This document shows positions 8,743 through 18,554 of a DNA stretch of 64,000 nt, piece after piece. This DNA comes from Acidovorax sp. FHTAMBA (GTDB taxonomy: Bacteria; Pseudomonadota; Gammaproteobacteria; Burkholderiales; Burkholderiaceae_C), in contig NZ_CP152407.1 of the NCBI RefSeq assembly GCF_038958875.1, positions 3,231,501-3,295,500 on the forward strand, read 5' to 3'. Position numbers and translations under genes: made by a program. A model generated the notes under the pieces. That model was not told the origin of the DNA, made no database searches, and saw nothing but the letters and a program-made list of their open reading frames with translations. The stretch's first letter is position 1. Every line of letters begins with the position of its first letter.

Positions 8743-9354
8743 ATGCCCCTGAGCCCCCCCGCCCCCCGCACCCTGAAGCATGTCCGCCGGGTGAACTACC
8801 AGGGCTTTGAACGCGACGATGGCCTGTGGGACATCGAAGGCGAGCTGCACGACAGCAAGGCGTTTGATGCCCCCTCGCACCGCGACCCGACGCGCACGCG
8901 CCTGGCGGGTGAGGCCATCCACCACATGTGGCTGCGCGTGACCGTGAACCGCCAGCTGGTGGTGCAGGCGGTGGATGTGGCCATGGACTCGCACCCGCTC
9001 AAAGGCTGCACCGAGGCCCAAGCTGCGCTGCAGCGCATGGTGGGCTGCAGCATGGCGCGCGGCTGGCGCCAGGCCATCCAGAAACACCTGGGCGGCGTGG
9101 AAAGCTGCACGCACCTGCGCGAGCTGCTGTTCAACCTGGCCACAGCGGCGTTCCAGTCGGTGCCTGCGGTGTTTGCCGCCAGCCACCCCGACGAGCCACC
9201 GCGCCATCTGGGCCAGTGCACGGGGTGGGACTTCAACGGCCAGGGCGTGAAAGAGTTTTTCCCCCAGTTCTACGGCCGTGCGCCCCAGGCCGCCCGGGCC
9301 GTGGAACCGCCTGCAGGCGAAGAAATACCAGTCAAATCAGCCTCTAGCGCTTGA
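8743..9354 (+). CDS. DUF2889 domain-containing protein
   Basis: 203 aa, soluble, matches my recollection of DUF2889 proteins (RVNYQGFERDDGLWDIEGELHDSK; later C-T-H-L-R-E-L-L). Function unknown; the family is often beside oxidoreductase and CoA-metabolism genes. Its last codons and the stop (9352-9354) lie inside palindromic repeat copy 3, so the C-terminal SASSA may have been donated by the repeat. Confidence 0.8.
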   Translation: MPLSPPAPRTLKHVRRVNYQGFERDDGLWDIEGELHDSKAFDAPSHRDPTRTRLAGEAIHHMWLRVTVNRQLVVQAVDVAMDSHPLKGCTEAQAALQRMVGCSMARGWRQAIQKHLGGVESCTHLRELLFNLATAAFQSVPAVFAASHPDEPPRHLGQCTGWDFNGQGVKEFFPQFYGRAPQAARAVEPPAGEEIPVKSASSA

Positions 9355-9388
9355 TGATCAAGCGCCACCAGCTATCAATTTTGAACAG
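9331..9388. repeat. Palindromic repeat, copy 3
   Basis: AGCGCTT and AAGCGC arms at 9346-9365 followed by AGCTATCAATTTTGA. It covers the 3' end of the DUF2889 gene and the gap before the SDR gene. Confidence 0.85.
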
Positions 9389-9404
9389 TCCAAGGAGCCA
9401 TTCC

Positions 9405-10166
9405 ATGCGCGTTTCGAACAAGTCCATCATCGTCACCGGCGCCGGCAACGGCATTGGCGAAGGCATCGCCAAGCGCCTGGCGGCCGAGGGCGGCAATGTG
9501 ATCGTGAACGACATCAACGAGGCGGGCGGCCAGCGCGTGGTGGACGAGATCACGGCGGCCGGTGGCACGGCGGCCTTCTTCAAGGCCGACGTAACGAAGT
9601 CCGCCGAGGTCAAGGCGATGGTGGATGAAGCCGTGCGCCTGTACGGCCGCCTGGACGTGGTGGTCAACAACGCAGGCTGGACACACCGCAACCGCCCCAT
9701 GCTGGAGGTGAGCGAGGAAGAGTTCGACAAGGTCTATGCCATCAACATGAAGAGCATCTACCTGAGCGCCATCCACGCCGTGCCCGCGCTGCGCCAGGCG
9801 GGGGGCGGCAGCATCATCAACATCGCCTCCACAGCAGGGCTGCGGCCCCGCCCGGGCCTGACCTGGTACAACGGCTCCAAGGGCGCGGTCATCATCACCA
9901 GCAAGTCCATGGCGGCAGAACTGGGCCCGGACAACATTCGCGTCAACTGCATCAACCCCGTGTTCAACCCCGACACCGGCCTGGCCGCCGAGTTTGCCGG
10001 TGGCCCGGTGGACGAGGCGCGCCGCGCCAAGTTTCTGGCCACCATTCCGCTGGGGCGCTTTTCCACCGCGCTGGATGTGGCCAATGCGGCGCTGTACCTG
10101 GCCAGCGACGAGGCCGCGTTTGTGAGCGGCGTGTGCATTGAAGTGGACGGCGGGCGCTGCGTGTAG
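9405..10166 (+). CDS. SDR-family oxidoreductase
   Basis: 253 aa classical short-chain dehydrogenase/reductase. Cofactor motif TGAGNGIGEG at 10-19, NNAG at about 88, catalytic Ser in NIASTAG, and YxxxK as YNGSKG, all intact. An Asp in VNDINE at the end of the second strand favours NAD(H). The ATG at 9405 is chosen because AAGGAG lies at 9392-9397; a longer frame from 9351 would begin inside the repeat. The substrate is unknown; closest in style to FabG/glucose-1-dehydrogenase-like enzymes. Confidence 0.9.
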   Translation: MRVSNKSIIVTGAGNGIGEGIAKRLAAEGGNVIVNDINEAGGQRVVDEITAAGGTAAFFKADVTKSAEVKAMVDEAVRLYGRLDVVVNNAGWTHRNRPMLEVSEEEFDKVYAINMKSIYLSAIHAVPALRQAGGGSIINIASTAGLRPRPGLTWYNGSKGAVIITSKSMAAELGPDNIRVNCINPVFNPDTGLAAEFAGGPVDEARRAKFLATIPLGRFSTALDVANAALYLASDEAAFVSGVCIEVDGGRCV

Positions 10167-10262
10167 CGCTGCTGCGCCGCCCGTCGCCCGCCAAGGGGCA
10201 TTGCCGCGCCCACCGGCCGCGGGGGGCCAAACCTGACACACTCCGCGTTTCAGGAGGCAAAC

Positions 10263-10682
10263 ATGTTGATACAACTTACCTACGCGAGCCGCACCTCGCG
10301 CGTGCTGGGCCCCGCCGATGTCAAGGACATCCTGGGCGCATCCCAGCGTAACAACGCCCGCGCGGGCATCACGGGCGCGCTGTGCCTGAACCACGGCATC
10401 TTCCTGCAGCAGCTCGAAGGCGACCGCACTGCGGTGAACGCGCTGTACCACCGGCTTCTCAAGGATTCGCGCCACAAGGACACGGCAGTGCTGGACTTTT
10501 GCGAGATCCCGCACCGGCGGTTTGCCAGCTGGTCCATGGGGCTTTTGGGGTCGGTGGATGCCAACCGCCAGCTGTTCCTCAAGTACTCCAGCAGCAACGA
10601 GTTTGACCCGTTCAGCATGAGCACCTTGACGCTGCGCAGCTTCTTTGACGAAATCCTGCAGAACGTGCGCTGGCTGGAGTGA
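10263..10682 (+). CDS. BLUF-domain blue-light sensor protein
   Basis: 139 aa, one FAD-binding BLUF domain and a short helical C-terminal cap, like PixD/Slr1694-type short photoreceptors. The flavin-network residues are all present with AppA spacing: Tyr7, Asn31, Gln49, Trp90 and Met92 (AppA Y21, N45, Q63, W104, M106). A strong AGGAGG stands before the ATG. There is no output domain, so it probably acts through a partner protein. The stop overlaps a GTG of the moaA frame, but the true moaA start is further on. Confidence 0.92.
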   Translation: MLIQLTYASRTSRVLGPADVKDILGASQRNNARAGITGALCLNHGIFLQQLEGDRTAVNALYHRLLKDSRHKDTAVLDFCEIPHRRFASWSMGLLGSVDANRQLFLKYSSSNEFDPFSMSTLTLRSFFDEILQNVRWLE

Positions 10683-10735
10683 GAAAATGCGGCGCATGCA
10701 CCCACCCTCTGCACCGCCGCTCTACGAGTCCGCCC

Positions 10736-11872
10736 ATGGCTGAACGCGTCATTCCGCTCGTCGATGAACGTCTGGCCGCCCGTGTGGCCCAGGTGCCTGA
10801 TCGCCTGGTAGCGCCCACAGGCCTGCTCACCGACACCCGGGGCCGCCCGCTGCGCGACCTGCGCATCAGCGTGACGGACCGCTGCAACTTCCGCTGCAAC
10901 TACTGCATGCCCAAGGAAGTGTTCGACAAGGACTACCCCTACCTGCCGCACAGCGCCCTGCTGAGCTTTGAAGAGATCACGCGGCTGGCGCGGCTCTTTC
11001 TGGCGCATGGCGTGCGCAAGATACGCCTGACCGGCGGCGAGCCCCTACTGCGCAAGAACCTCGAAGACCTCGTCGCCCAACTGGCCCGGCTGCGCACGGT
11101 GGACGGGCTGGCGCCCGACCTCACGCTCACCACCAACGGATCCCTGCTGGCGCGCAAGGCCAAAGCGCTGAAAGACGCCGGCCTGAACCGCGTGACCGTG
11201 AGCCTGGACGGCCTGGACGACACGGTCTTTCGCCGCATGAACGATGTGGACTTTCCGGTGGCGGATGTGCTGGCGGGCATCGAGGCCGCGCACGCTGCGG
11301 GCCTGTCGCACATCAAGGTCAACATGGTGGTCAAGCGCGGCACCAACGACGACGAGATATTGCCCATGGCGCGCCACTTTCGCGGCACGGGCACCACGCT
11401 GCGCTTCATCGAATACATGGACGTGGGCGCCACCAACGGCTGGCGCATGGACGAAGTGCTGCCCTCGGCCGAACTGATCGAGCGCCTGCGCGCCGAGCTG
11501 CCGCTGGTACAGCTGGATCCAAGCAGCCCCGGCGAAACTGCCGAGCGCTGGGGCTACGCCAATGCTGCAGGCCAATATGACCCCGCCCTGGGCGAGGTGG
11601 GCGTGATCAGCAGCGTGACCCAGGCCTTTTGCCACGACTGCAACCGCGCCCGCCTGTCCACCGAAGGCAAGCTCTACCTGTGCCTGTTTGCGTCCGAGGG
11701 CTACGACCTGCGCACCCTGCTGCGCGGCGGCGCCAGCGACGAGGCCATTGCCTCGGCCATCGCCCCCATCTGGCAGCGACGCAACGACCGCTATTCGGAG
11801 CTGCGCAGCAGCCTGCCTGCGGATACATCCCAAGGCGCCCGCCGTGTGGAAATGAGTTACATCGGCGGATAG
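10736..11872 (+). CDS. moaA: GTP 3',8-cyclase (molybdenum cofactor biosynthesis A)
   Basis: Radical-SAM enzyme that converts GTP to 3',8-cyclo-dihydro-GTP, the first step of molybdopterin synthesis. 378 aa. The N-terminal cluster is CxxxCxxC at Cys50, 54 and 57; SAM/GTP segment RLTGGEPLLR follows; the C-terminal cluster is FCHDCNRAR...LCLF; the protein ends in Gly-Gly, as required for activity. The frame is open from a GTG at 10679, but ATG 10736 gives the family N-terminus. It is followed by mobA and moeA. Confidence 0.95.
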   Translation: MAERVIPLVDERLAARVAQVPDRLVAPTGLLTDTRGRPLRDLRISVTDRCNFRCNYCMPKEVFDKDYPYLPHSALLSFEEITRLARLFLAHGVRKIRLTGGEPLLRKNLEDLVAQLARLRTVDGLAPDLTLTTNGSLLARKAKALKDAGLNRVTVSLDGLDDTVFRRMNDVDFPVADVLAGIEAAHAAGLSHIKVNMVVKRGTNDDEILPMARHFRGTGTTLRFIEYMDVGATNGWRMDEVLPSAELIERLRAELPLVQLDPSSPGETAERWGYANAAGQYDPALGEVGVISSVTQAFCHDCNRARLSTEGKLYLCLFASEGYDLRTLLRGGASDEAIASAIAPIWQRRNDRYSELRSSLPADTSQGARRVEMSYIGG

Positions 11873-11879
11873 CACGTGA

Positions 11880-11995
11880 CACCTCCCCCTCAGTCCCCTT
11901 CGGCACCTTCCCCCTCCTCTCGCGCTGCGCGCGGGAAGGGGGACGCAGCTCTCGCTGCGGGGCGGCCCTTGCCCGGCTGCCCGGGCCTGGGCGGC
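11880..11995. repeat. C-rich hairpin repeat, copy 2
   Basis: CCTTCCCCC at about 11906 pairs with GGGAAGGGGG at about 11932, followed by GC-rich arms, the same layout as the copies at 8587 and 42107. Occupies the 154-nt gap between moaA and mobA. Confidence 0.7.
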
Positions 11996-12026
11996 GCTCA
12001 CTGCATGAGCACTCACCTTTCAAAAC

Positions 12027-12665
12027 ATGATTGACACCCAAGACATCACCGGCCTGGTCCTGGCCGGAGGCCGCGGCTCCCGCATGGGCGGGGTCGATAA
12101 AGGCCTGCAGAACTTTCGCGGCCTGCCGCTGGCGCTGCACACGCTGATGCGGCTGCAGATGCAGACCGGCAATGTGATGGTGAACGCCAACCGCAACCTG
12201 GCCGCCTACGAGGCCTTTGGCGCGCCCGTGTGGCCGGATGTACTGGCCGACTACGCGGGGCCGCTGGCCGGTTTCCTCACCGGGCTGGAGCGTTGCGAGA
12301 CGCCCTGGCTGCTGACGGTGCCGTGCGATACCCCGCTGTTCCCGCTGGACCTCGCCGCGCGCCTGGCCGCTGCGGCAGATGGCGAGGGCGCCGACATCGC
12401 CATGGCTGCCGCGCCCGAGGATGATGGCACGGGCCACAACACCGTGCGCACCCAGCCGGTGTTCTGCCTGCTGCGCGTGGACCTGCTCGAAAGCCTGGTC
12501 GCTTTCACCCAGGCCGGTGGCCGCAAGATCGACGCGTGGACAGGCCAGCACCGCTGCGCCATCGTGCCTTTTGACCAGCCCGGCGATGACCCCAAGGCCT
12601 TTTTCAACGCCAACACGCTGGCCGAGCTGCACGCGCTGGAAAGCGCCGGCACGCCCTCGCCCTGA
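12027..12665 (+). CDS. mobA: Molybdenum cofactor guanylyltransferase
   Basis: 212 aa. Attaches GMP to molybdopterin to make the MGD form of the cofactor. The nucleotide-binding signature LVLAGGRGSRMGGVDKGL is at 10-27, the metal-binding Asp in PCDTPLFP at about 101, and the family segment DPKAFFNANT near the C-terminus. Its presence implies bis-MGD enzymes such as nitrate reductase or formate dehydrogenase elsewhere in the genome. Confidence 0.95.
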   Translation: MIDTQDITGLVLAGGRGSRMGGVDKGLQNFRGLPLALHTLMRLQMQTGNVMVNANRNLAAYEAFGAPVWPDVLADYAGPLAGFLTGLERCETPWLLTVPCDTPLFPLDLAARLAAAADGEGADIAMAAAPEDDGTGHNTVRTQPVFCLLRVDLLESLVAFTQAGGRKIDAWTGQHRCAIVPFDQPGDDPKAFFNANTLAELHALESAGTPSP

Positions 12666-12722
12666 CGCCAGGCGCCGCGCACCCGCGTGCCTGCGCCACC
12701 TGCCGCCCCCACTTGGATTGCC

Positions 12723-14078
12723 ATGAAAACCATTGCCCAGATTGCCGCCGAGCTGCAAGGCTACGACCCGCAGGCCCTGAGCGCCGCCGATGTCAGCGCG
12801 TTCCTCGAGCGGCTGGTCGAGCCCGTCACCGCCACCGAATCCCTGCCCCTCTTCAACGCCCTGGGCCGCGTGCTGGCGCAGGATGTGATTTCGCCCATCA
12901 GCGTGCCCCCGCACGACAACTCGGCCATGGACGGCTATGCGTTTGCAGGCGCGCAGCTGGTGGCCGGGCAACCGCTCACGCTGCACGTGGTGGGCACGGC
13001 GCTGGCGGGCAAGGCCTGGGCGGGCACCGTGGCGGCGGGCGAGTGCGTGAAGATCATGACCGGCGCCATCATGCCCGCAGGGCTCGACACCGTGGTGCCG
13101 CAGGAGTTCACCACGGCCGCTGCCGACGGCCGCATCACCATCGCGGCCGATGTGCTCAAGACCGGCGACAACCGCCGATTCAAGGGAGAAGACCTGATGG
13201 AGGGTAGTGTGGCGCTGGCCCGTGGCGCGCTGCTGACGCCCGCTGCCCTGGGCCTGGTGGCCAGCCTGGGCCTGCCCACGGTGACGGTGTTCCGCCGCCT
13301 GCGCGTGGCCTACTTTTCCACCGGCGACGAGATCCTGAGCCTGGGCGATCCCCCGCGCGAAGGCGCCGTGTACGACAGCAACCGCTACACCGTATTTGGC
13401 CTGCTCACCCGCCTGGGCGTGGAGGTGATTGACATGGGCGTGGTGCGCGACGAACCCGCGCTGCTCGAAGCTGCCTTCCGGCAGGCCGCAGCACAGGCCG
13501 ACGCCATCATCACCAGCGGCGGCGTGAGTGTGGGCGAGGCCGATCACACCCGCACCATGATGAAGAAGCTGGGCGACGTGGCCTTCTGGCGCATCGCCAT
13601 GCGGCCCGGCCGCCCCATGGCCGTGGGGCGCATTGCCGCCGCCGAAAATCAAGCAAAATTGGACGCCAGCGCTTATCCATCAAGCGCCGATAGCTATCAA
13701 AACAGTAGCATACAGTCTGAGCATGGCGCCGTGCTGTTCGGGTTGCCCGGCAACCCCGTGGCGGTGATGGTGACTTTTCTCGCCTTCGTGCGGCCCGCCC
13801 TGCTGCGCATGATGGGCAGCACACACACCGCCCCGCCGCTACTGCGCGCCATCAGCACCGAAGCGATGCGCAAGAAGCCCGGCCGCACCGAATACCAGCG
13901 CGGCCTGGTCGCCACCGCGCCGGACGGCACGCTGCAGGTCTGCACCACGGGCAACCAGGGCTCGGGCGTGCTCAGCTCCATGGTGCAGGCCAACGGGCTC
14001 ATCGTGCTGCACCATGGGCAAGGCAATGTAGCGGTGGGCGACGCCGTGGATGTGATGGTGTTTGACGGCGTGATCTGA
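12723..14078 (+). CDS. moeA: Molybdopterin molybdenumtransferase, with an in-frame repeat insertion
   Basis: Inserts molybdate into MPT-AMP. 451 aa, somewhat longer than the roughly 400-410 aa usual. Family blocks: SVPPHDNSAMDGYA, TGAIMPAG, YFSTGDE, DAIITSGGVSVGEAD, MRPGRPMAVG and FGLPGNPVAVMVTF. Between MAVGRI and VLFGLPGNP lie about 24 extra Ser/Ala/Gln-rich residues encoded by palindromic repeat copy 4 (13646-13715). The frame is preserved on both sides, so the protein is probably still made. ATG 12723 is the family-like start. Confidence 0.93.
   Translation: MKTIAQIAAELQGYDPQALSAADVSAFLERLVEPVTATESLPLFNALGRVLAQDVISPISVPPHDNSAMDGYAFAGAQLVAGQPLTLHVVGTALAGKAWAGTVAAGECVKIMTGAIMPAGLDTVVPQEFTTAAADGRITIAADVLKTGDNRRFKGEDLMEGSVALARGALLTPAALGLVASLGLPTVTVFRRLRVAYFSTGDEILSLGDPPREGAVYDSNRYTVFGLLTRLGVEVIDMGVVRDEPALLEAAFRQAAAQADAIITSGGVSVGEADHTRTMMKKLGDVAFWRIAMRPGRPMAVGRIAAAENQAKLDASAYPSSADSYQNSSIQSEHGAVLFGLPGNPVAVMVTFLAFVRPALLRMMGSTHTAPPLLRAISTEAMRKKPGRTEYQRGLVATAPDGTLQVCTTGNQGSGVLSSMVQANGLIVLHHGQGNVAVGDAVDVMVFDGVI
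13646..13715. repeat. Palindromic repeat, copy 4, inside moeA
   Basis: GCGCTT, ATCCATC, AAGCGC at 13669-13687, then TAGCTATCAAAACAGTAGCA. The core is identical to copy 1. It is read in frame as the stretch between GRI and GAVLFGLPGNP, just before the conserved GLPGNP loop. Confidence 0.9.
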
Positions 14079-14172
14079 CACGGCGATGCGCCGCAAGCCG
14101 GGCCACGCACTCTGATACCGGGATAAGCTGAATGCAGCTTTTCGCCCCACTCACACACCCGCGTTTCACACC

Positions 14173-14499
14173 ATGCCCTACGCCGCACAACACCTTGCCC
14201 AACCCCCGTCCCGCGATGACGTGGACAAACTGCCCGGCGCCACCGTGGTCGAATTTGGCACGCCCTGGTGCGGCCATTGCCAGCGCGCCCAGCCGCTCAT
14301 CGAGCAGGCATTGAAGAACCGCGCAGAGATCGCGCACGTCAAGGTGGAAGACGGCCCCGGCCAGCGCCTGGGCCGCAGCTTTGGCGTGAAGCTCTGGCCC
14401 ACGCTGGTGTTCTTGAAAGACGGCCAGGAAGTGGCGCGCGTGGTGCGCCCGCAGGATGCACAGGCCGTGCAGGACGCGCTGCAGGCCACCGGCTCCTGA
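14173..14499 (+). CDS. Thioredoxin-fold protein with a CGHC active site
   Basis: 108 aa, one thioredoxin domain. The active site is WCGHC (Cys33, Cys36), the dipeptide of protein disulfide isomerases rather than WCGPC; the cis-Pro is in KLWPTLVF. No signal peptide, so it should be cytoplasmic. It follows moeA by 94 nt. The function is probably disulfide reduction or exchange; the partner is unknown. Distinct from the classical trxA at 40249. Confidence 0.85.
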   Translation: MPYAAQHLAQPPSRDDVDKLPGATVVEFGTPWCGHCQRAQPLIEQALKNRAEIAHVKVEDGPGQRLGRSFGVKLWPTLVFLKDGQEVARVVRPQDAQAVQDALQATGS

Positions 14500-14523
14500 C
14501 CGGCACAACCCCAATTCGTCAGC

Positions 14524-15288
14524 TCACTTGCGCGTCTGCGTGAAGGCGGCCGCAATACGCTGCGCCGTGTCGGGGTCGGCAAAGCAGGCGCGGGCGGCCT
14601 CGCTCTCCACGGCCAGCGCCGTCTCGATGCGCGGCCCCAGGCCCGAGGCCAGGGACCGCTTGAAGCGCGCCGTGGCCCCGGCCGAGCGCGTGGCCACCTC
14701 GGCCGCCAGCGCCATGGCGGCAGGCAGCATGTCCGCCTGCGGTACCACGCGGTTGACCAGGCCCAGCGCTTTCAGGTCGGCCGCGCTCTGGCGCTCGCCC
14801 AGCACGATGAGTTCCATGGTGCGCTGGTGGCCCACGGCCTGCGGCAGCAGGTGCGTGATGCCGCCCGTGACAAAGTGGCCCAGCGCCATCTCGGGAAAGA
14901 AGCACACCAGGCTGTCCGCCGCCACCACCATGTCGCAGTTGAGCAGCCACTCGAAGCCGCCACCCACGGCATAGCCGTGCACCGCGCCGATGACGAGCTT
15001 GGGGCCGAACATCATGGCGCGCGTCACATCCTGGATGCGCGCGCAGTGCTCGGCAATCGTTTCGGGGCTTTCGGCCTGCTCGCCAAATTCCTTGAGGTCG
15101 TCGCCCGCGCAGAACGCCCGGCCCGCGCCGGTGAACACGATGGCGCGCGTGGCGGGCTCGCTCTGCGCGGCCTGCAGCGCGGCGATCAGGTCCACCAGCA
15201 GCGCGCCGCTGATGGCGTTGAGCCGCTCGGGGCGCTGCAGGGTGACGACGCTCACGGCGCCCAGGGTGGTGTGGGTGGCAAAACGCAT
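14524..15288 (-). CDS. Enoyl-CoA hydratase/isomerase family protein
   Basis: 254 aa crotonase-fold enzyme acting on acyl-CoA thioesters. Oxyanion-hole segments are present (AGRAFCAGDDL and GYAVGGGFE). Both catalytic acid positions of enoyl-CoA hydratase are Glu (GGGFE and FFPEMAL), so hydratase activity is plausible. The ATG at 15288 has AAGGAG upstream; a longer frame to 15315 lacks this. The gene follows the acyl-CoA ligase by 37 nt, so the two likely share the sigma-54 promoter upstream of the ligase. Confidence 0.9.
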   Translation of the reverse strand: MRFATHTTLGAVSVVTLQRPERLNAISGALLVDLIAALQAAQSEPATRAIVFTGAGRAFCAGDDLKEFGEQAESPETIAEHCARIQDVTRAMMFGPKLVIGAVHGYAVGGGFEWLLNCDMVVAADSLVCFFPEMALGHFVTGGITHLLPQAVGHQRTMELIVLGERQSAADLKALGLVNRVVPQADMLPAAMALAAEVATRSAGATARFKRSLASGLGPRIETALAVESEAARACFADPDTAQRIAAAFTQTRK

Positions 15289-15325
15289 GGGGTCTCCTTC
15301 GTTCGTAGATGTCAAAAGTTCAGGT

Positions 15326-16903
15326 TCAGTGGCCGGGCGCCGCTTCGCGGTCCCACGTATCGGGAGTAATGCCTTCGGCCTGCAGGCGGAATTTCTCGAC
15401 CTTGTCGGTCGGCGTCTTGGGCAGTGCGTCGAGCTGCCGCAGGTAGCGCGGCACCATGAAGCGGGCCATGCGTTCGGCGCAGTGCGCGGCCAGTTCGGGT
15501 AGCGTGAGCGTGCTGCAAGGGCGCAGCACCACGCAGGCCATGACCTCCTCCTCGCTCAAGTCGCTGGGCACGCCGAACACGGCGCATTCGAGCACGCCGG
15601 GGTGGGATTCGATGCCCATCTCCACCTCGGCGCAGGCAATGTTCTCGCCGCGCCGGCGCACCATGTCCTTGCGCCGGCCGACAAAGTAGTAGTAACCGTC
15701 CGCGTCCTCGCGCAGCACGTCGCCGGTGTGGAACCACAGGTCCTTGAAGGCCTGCAGCGTCGCTTCGGGCATGCCGTAGTAGCCCTGTGTGAGCAATGCG
15801 GGCTCTTCAGGGCGCACCAGTAGTTCGCCGGGCTCGCCCACGGATACCTCAAAGCCCTGCGCGTCCACCAGGCGCACGCTGAACGCGGCGGCGGGTTGGC
15901 CGCACGAGCCCATGCGCCGGGGCGCGTGCAGCGGGGTGAACATGACGCCACCCGCCTCGGTGGAGCCGTACAGCTCCACCAGCCGGCAGCCAAAGCGCTC
16001 CTCGAACTGCGGCGCAAACGCGGGCAGCGGCACGCCCCAGCCCAGGCGGGCGCGGTGGTCGCGGTCGCGGGGCGAAGGGGGCTGCTTCCAGAGCATGGTG
16101 ATGGTGGCGCCCATGAAGTCGAACACCGTGGCCTGCAGCGCGCGCGCCTCGTCCCAGTAGCGCGAGACGCTGAACCGCTCCCCCAGCGCTGCCACGCCAC
16201 GCAGCAGCAGCGCGGGGGCGATGGTCATCACCGTGGCGTCGAGGTGGAACATGGGGTACGGGCAGTACAGCACGTCGTCGCTGCGCAGCTCCAGCCCGTC
16301 GATGAAGAGCTGTGCCTGGCGCAGCACAAAGCGGTGCGGGATCATCGCCGCCTTGGAGCGGCCCGTGGTGCCAGAGGTGTAGAGCAGCAGGCACAGGGCG
16401 TCGAACGCCACCTCGGGCCGGGGCAGGTTCGCAGCAGAGGGCTCCACGCCGCGCAAAAGCGCATAGGGTGCACAGCCATCGGGCAGCGGGCCGCCACTGC
16501 CCAGCACAAACACGCTGCGGGCCGTCTCGAGCTCGCCCTGCACCTGCGCCCAGGATGCGTGCAGGGTGGCATGGACGATGGCCAGCCGGCTTTCCACCAG
16601 GTTGACCGCGCTCGCAAGCGCCGCCCCGCGGAACAGCGTGTTCACGGGCGCGGCCACCGCGCCCAGCTTGGCCAGCGCAAACCACAGCAGCGCCAGCTCG
16701 ATGCAGTTGGGCAGCATCAGCGTGACGCGGTCGCCCGGCTGCACGTCCTGGGCATGCAGCCCGGCCGCCAGGCGGTCGCTTTCCTCGTCGAACTGGCGGT
16801 AAGTCCATTCGCCCGCCGCCATGCGGATGAAGGGGCGGTCCGGCACCTCGGCCGCCGCGCGGCGCAGCTCGTCCCCGAGCGAAGCACAGAAAGAATCGGC
16901 CAT
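15326..16903 (-). CDS. Acyl-CoA ligase (AMP-forming), CaiC/FadD-like
   Basis: 525 aa adenylate-forming ligase activating a carboxylic acid to its CoA thioester. Motifs: P-loop LLLYTSGTTGRSKAAM at about 170, YGSTEAGG, WFHTGDV, GRRKDMVRRRGENI and a C-terminal catalytic lysine in TPTDKVEKF. ATG 16903 is chosen because an AGGAG lies 7 nt upstream; the open frame extends to 16942. It pairs with the downstream enoyl-CoA hydratase and is divergent from a sigma-54 activator, suggesting induction by an aromatic, fatty or carnitine-like acid. The substrate is not evident. Confidence 0.88.
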   Translation of the reverse strand: MADSFCASLGDELRRAAAEVPDRPFIRMAAGEWTYRQFDEESDRLAAGLHAQDVQPGDRVTLMLPNCIELALLWFALAKLGAVAAPVNTLFRGAALASAVNLVESRLAIVHATLHASWAQVQGELETARSVFVLGSGGPLPDGCAPYALLRGVEPSAANLPRPEVAFDALCLLLYTSGTTGRSKAAMIPHRFVLRQAQLFIDGLELRSDDVLYCPYPMFHLDATVMTIAPALLLRGVAALGERFSVSRYWDEARALQATVFDFMGATITMLWKQPPSPRDRDHRARLGWGVPLPAFAPQFEERFGCRLVELYGSTEAGGVMFTPLHAPRRMGSCGQPAAAFSVRLVDAQGFEVSVGEPGELLVRPEEPALLTQGYYGMPEATLQAFKDLWFHTGDVLREDADGYYYFVGRRKDMVRRRGENIACAEVEMGIESHPGVLECAVFGVPSDLSEEEVMACVVLRPCSTLTLPELAAHCAERMARFMVPRYLRQLDALPKTPTDKVEKFRLQAEGITPDTWDREAAPGH

Positions 16904-16937
16904 GGCACTCCTGAAAAGATGTGGACGCACTGGCCAG

Positions 16938-16953
16938 TGCAAACCACATGCCA
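16938..16953 (-). promoter_or_regulatory. Sigma-54 (-24/-12) promoter for the acyl-CoA ligase operon
   Basis: On the minus strand the 16 bases read TGGCATGTGGTTTGCA, a full match to the consensus TGGCAYRNNNNTTGCW. The predicted transcript would start about 12 nt downstream, giving a leader of about 23 nt that carries the AGGAG of the ligase. The divergent neighbour encodes a sigma-54 activator. Confidence 0.88.
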
Positions 16954-17012
16954 GCGCAAACTCAGGGAAGGTGCCTGATAAAACGTCAGAATACGCAACG
17001 ACCGTTCTAATT

Positions 17013-17024
17013 TTGAACGTTCAA
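17013..17024. promoter_or_regulatory. Palindromic candidate operator TTGAACGTTCAA
   Basis: Perfect 12-bp palindrome in the divergent ligase/activator intergenic region, about 60 bp upstream of the -24 element of the sigma-54 promoter and 13 bp before the activator ATG. The position suits an enhancer for the sigma-54 activator, an autoregulatory site, or both. Confidence 0.5.
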
Positions 17025-17036
17025 TTTGCTAACACC

Positions 17037-18448
<1,412 letters not shown>

Positions 18449-18458
<10 letters not shown>

Positions 18459-18545
18459 TAGCTGGTCGCGCTTTACCACGAATGGCTTCACCTAGTTTCG
18501 GCAATGAAATCCATTGGTAGCAAGCGCTGGCAGCTACAAATGCAA
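18449..18545. repeat. Palindromic repeat, copy 5, long-spacer variant
   Basis: Left half TTTGATAGCTGGTCGCGCTT and right half AAGCGCTGGCAGCTAC have the repeat's ends, but the arms are separated by about 45 nt instead of 7. The arms extend inward (TACCACGAATGG against CCATTGGTAGC). It overlaps the activator stop and fills the gap to the convergent RND gene. Confidence 0.7.
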
Positions 18546-18554
18546 TAGCAAACG

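Noticed and set aside
10167..10262. Possible further C-rich repeat after the SDR gene
   Set aside because: GC-rich with short complementary stretches, but it lacks the CCTTCCCCC/GGGAAGGGGG stem of the four accepted copies.
11607..13652. 681-aa open frame antisense to moaA, mobA and moeA
   Set aside because: Spans three well-supported genes; composition is that of an antisense shadow (His/Gly/Arg-rich).
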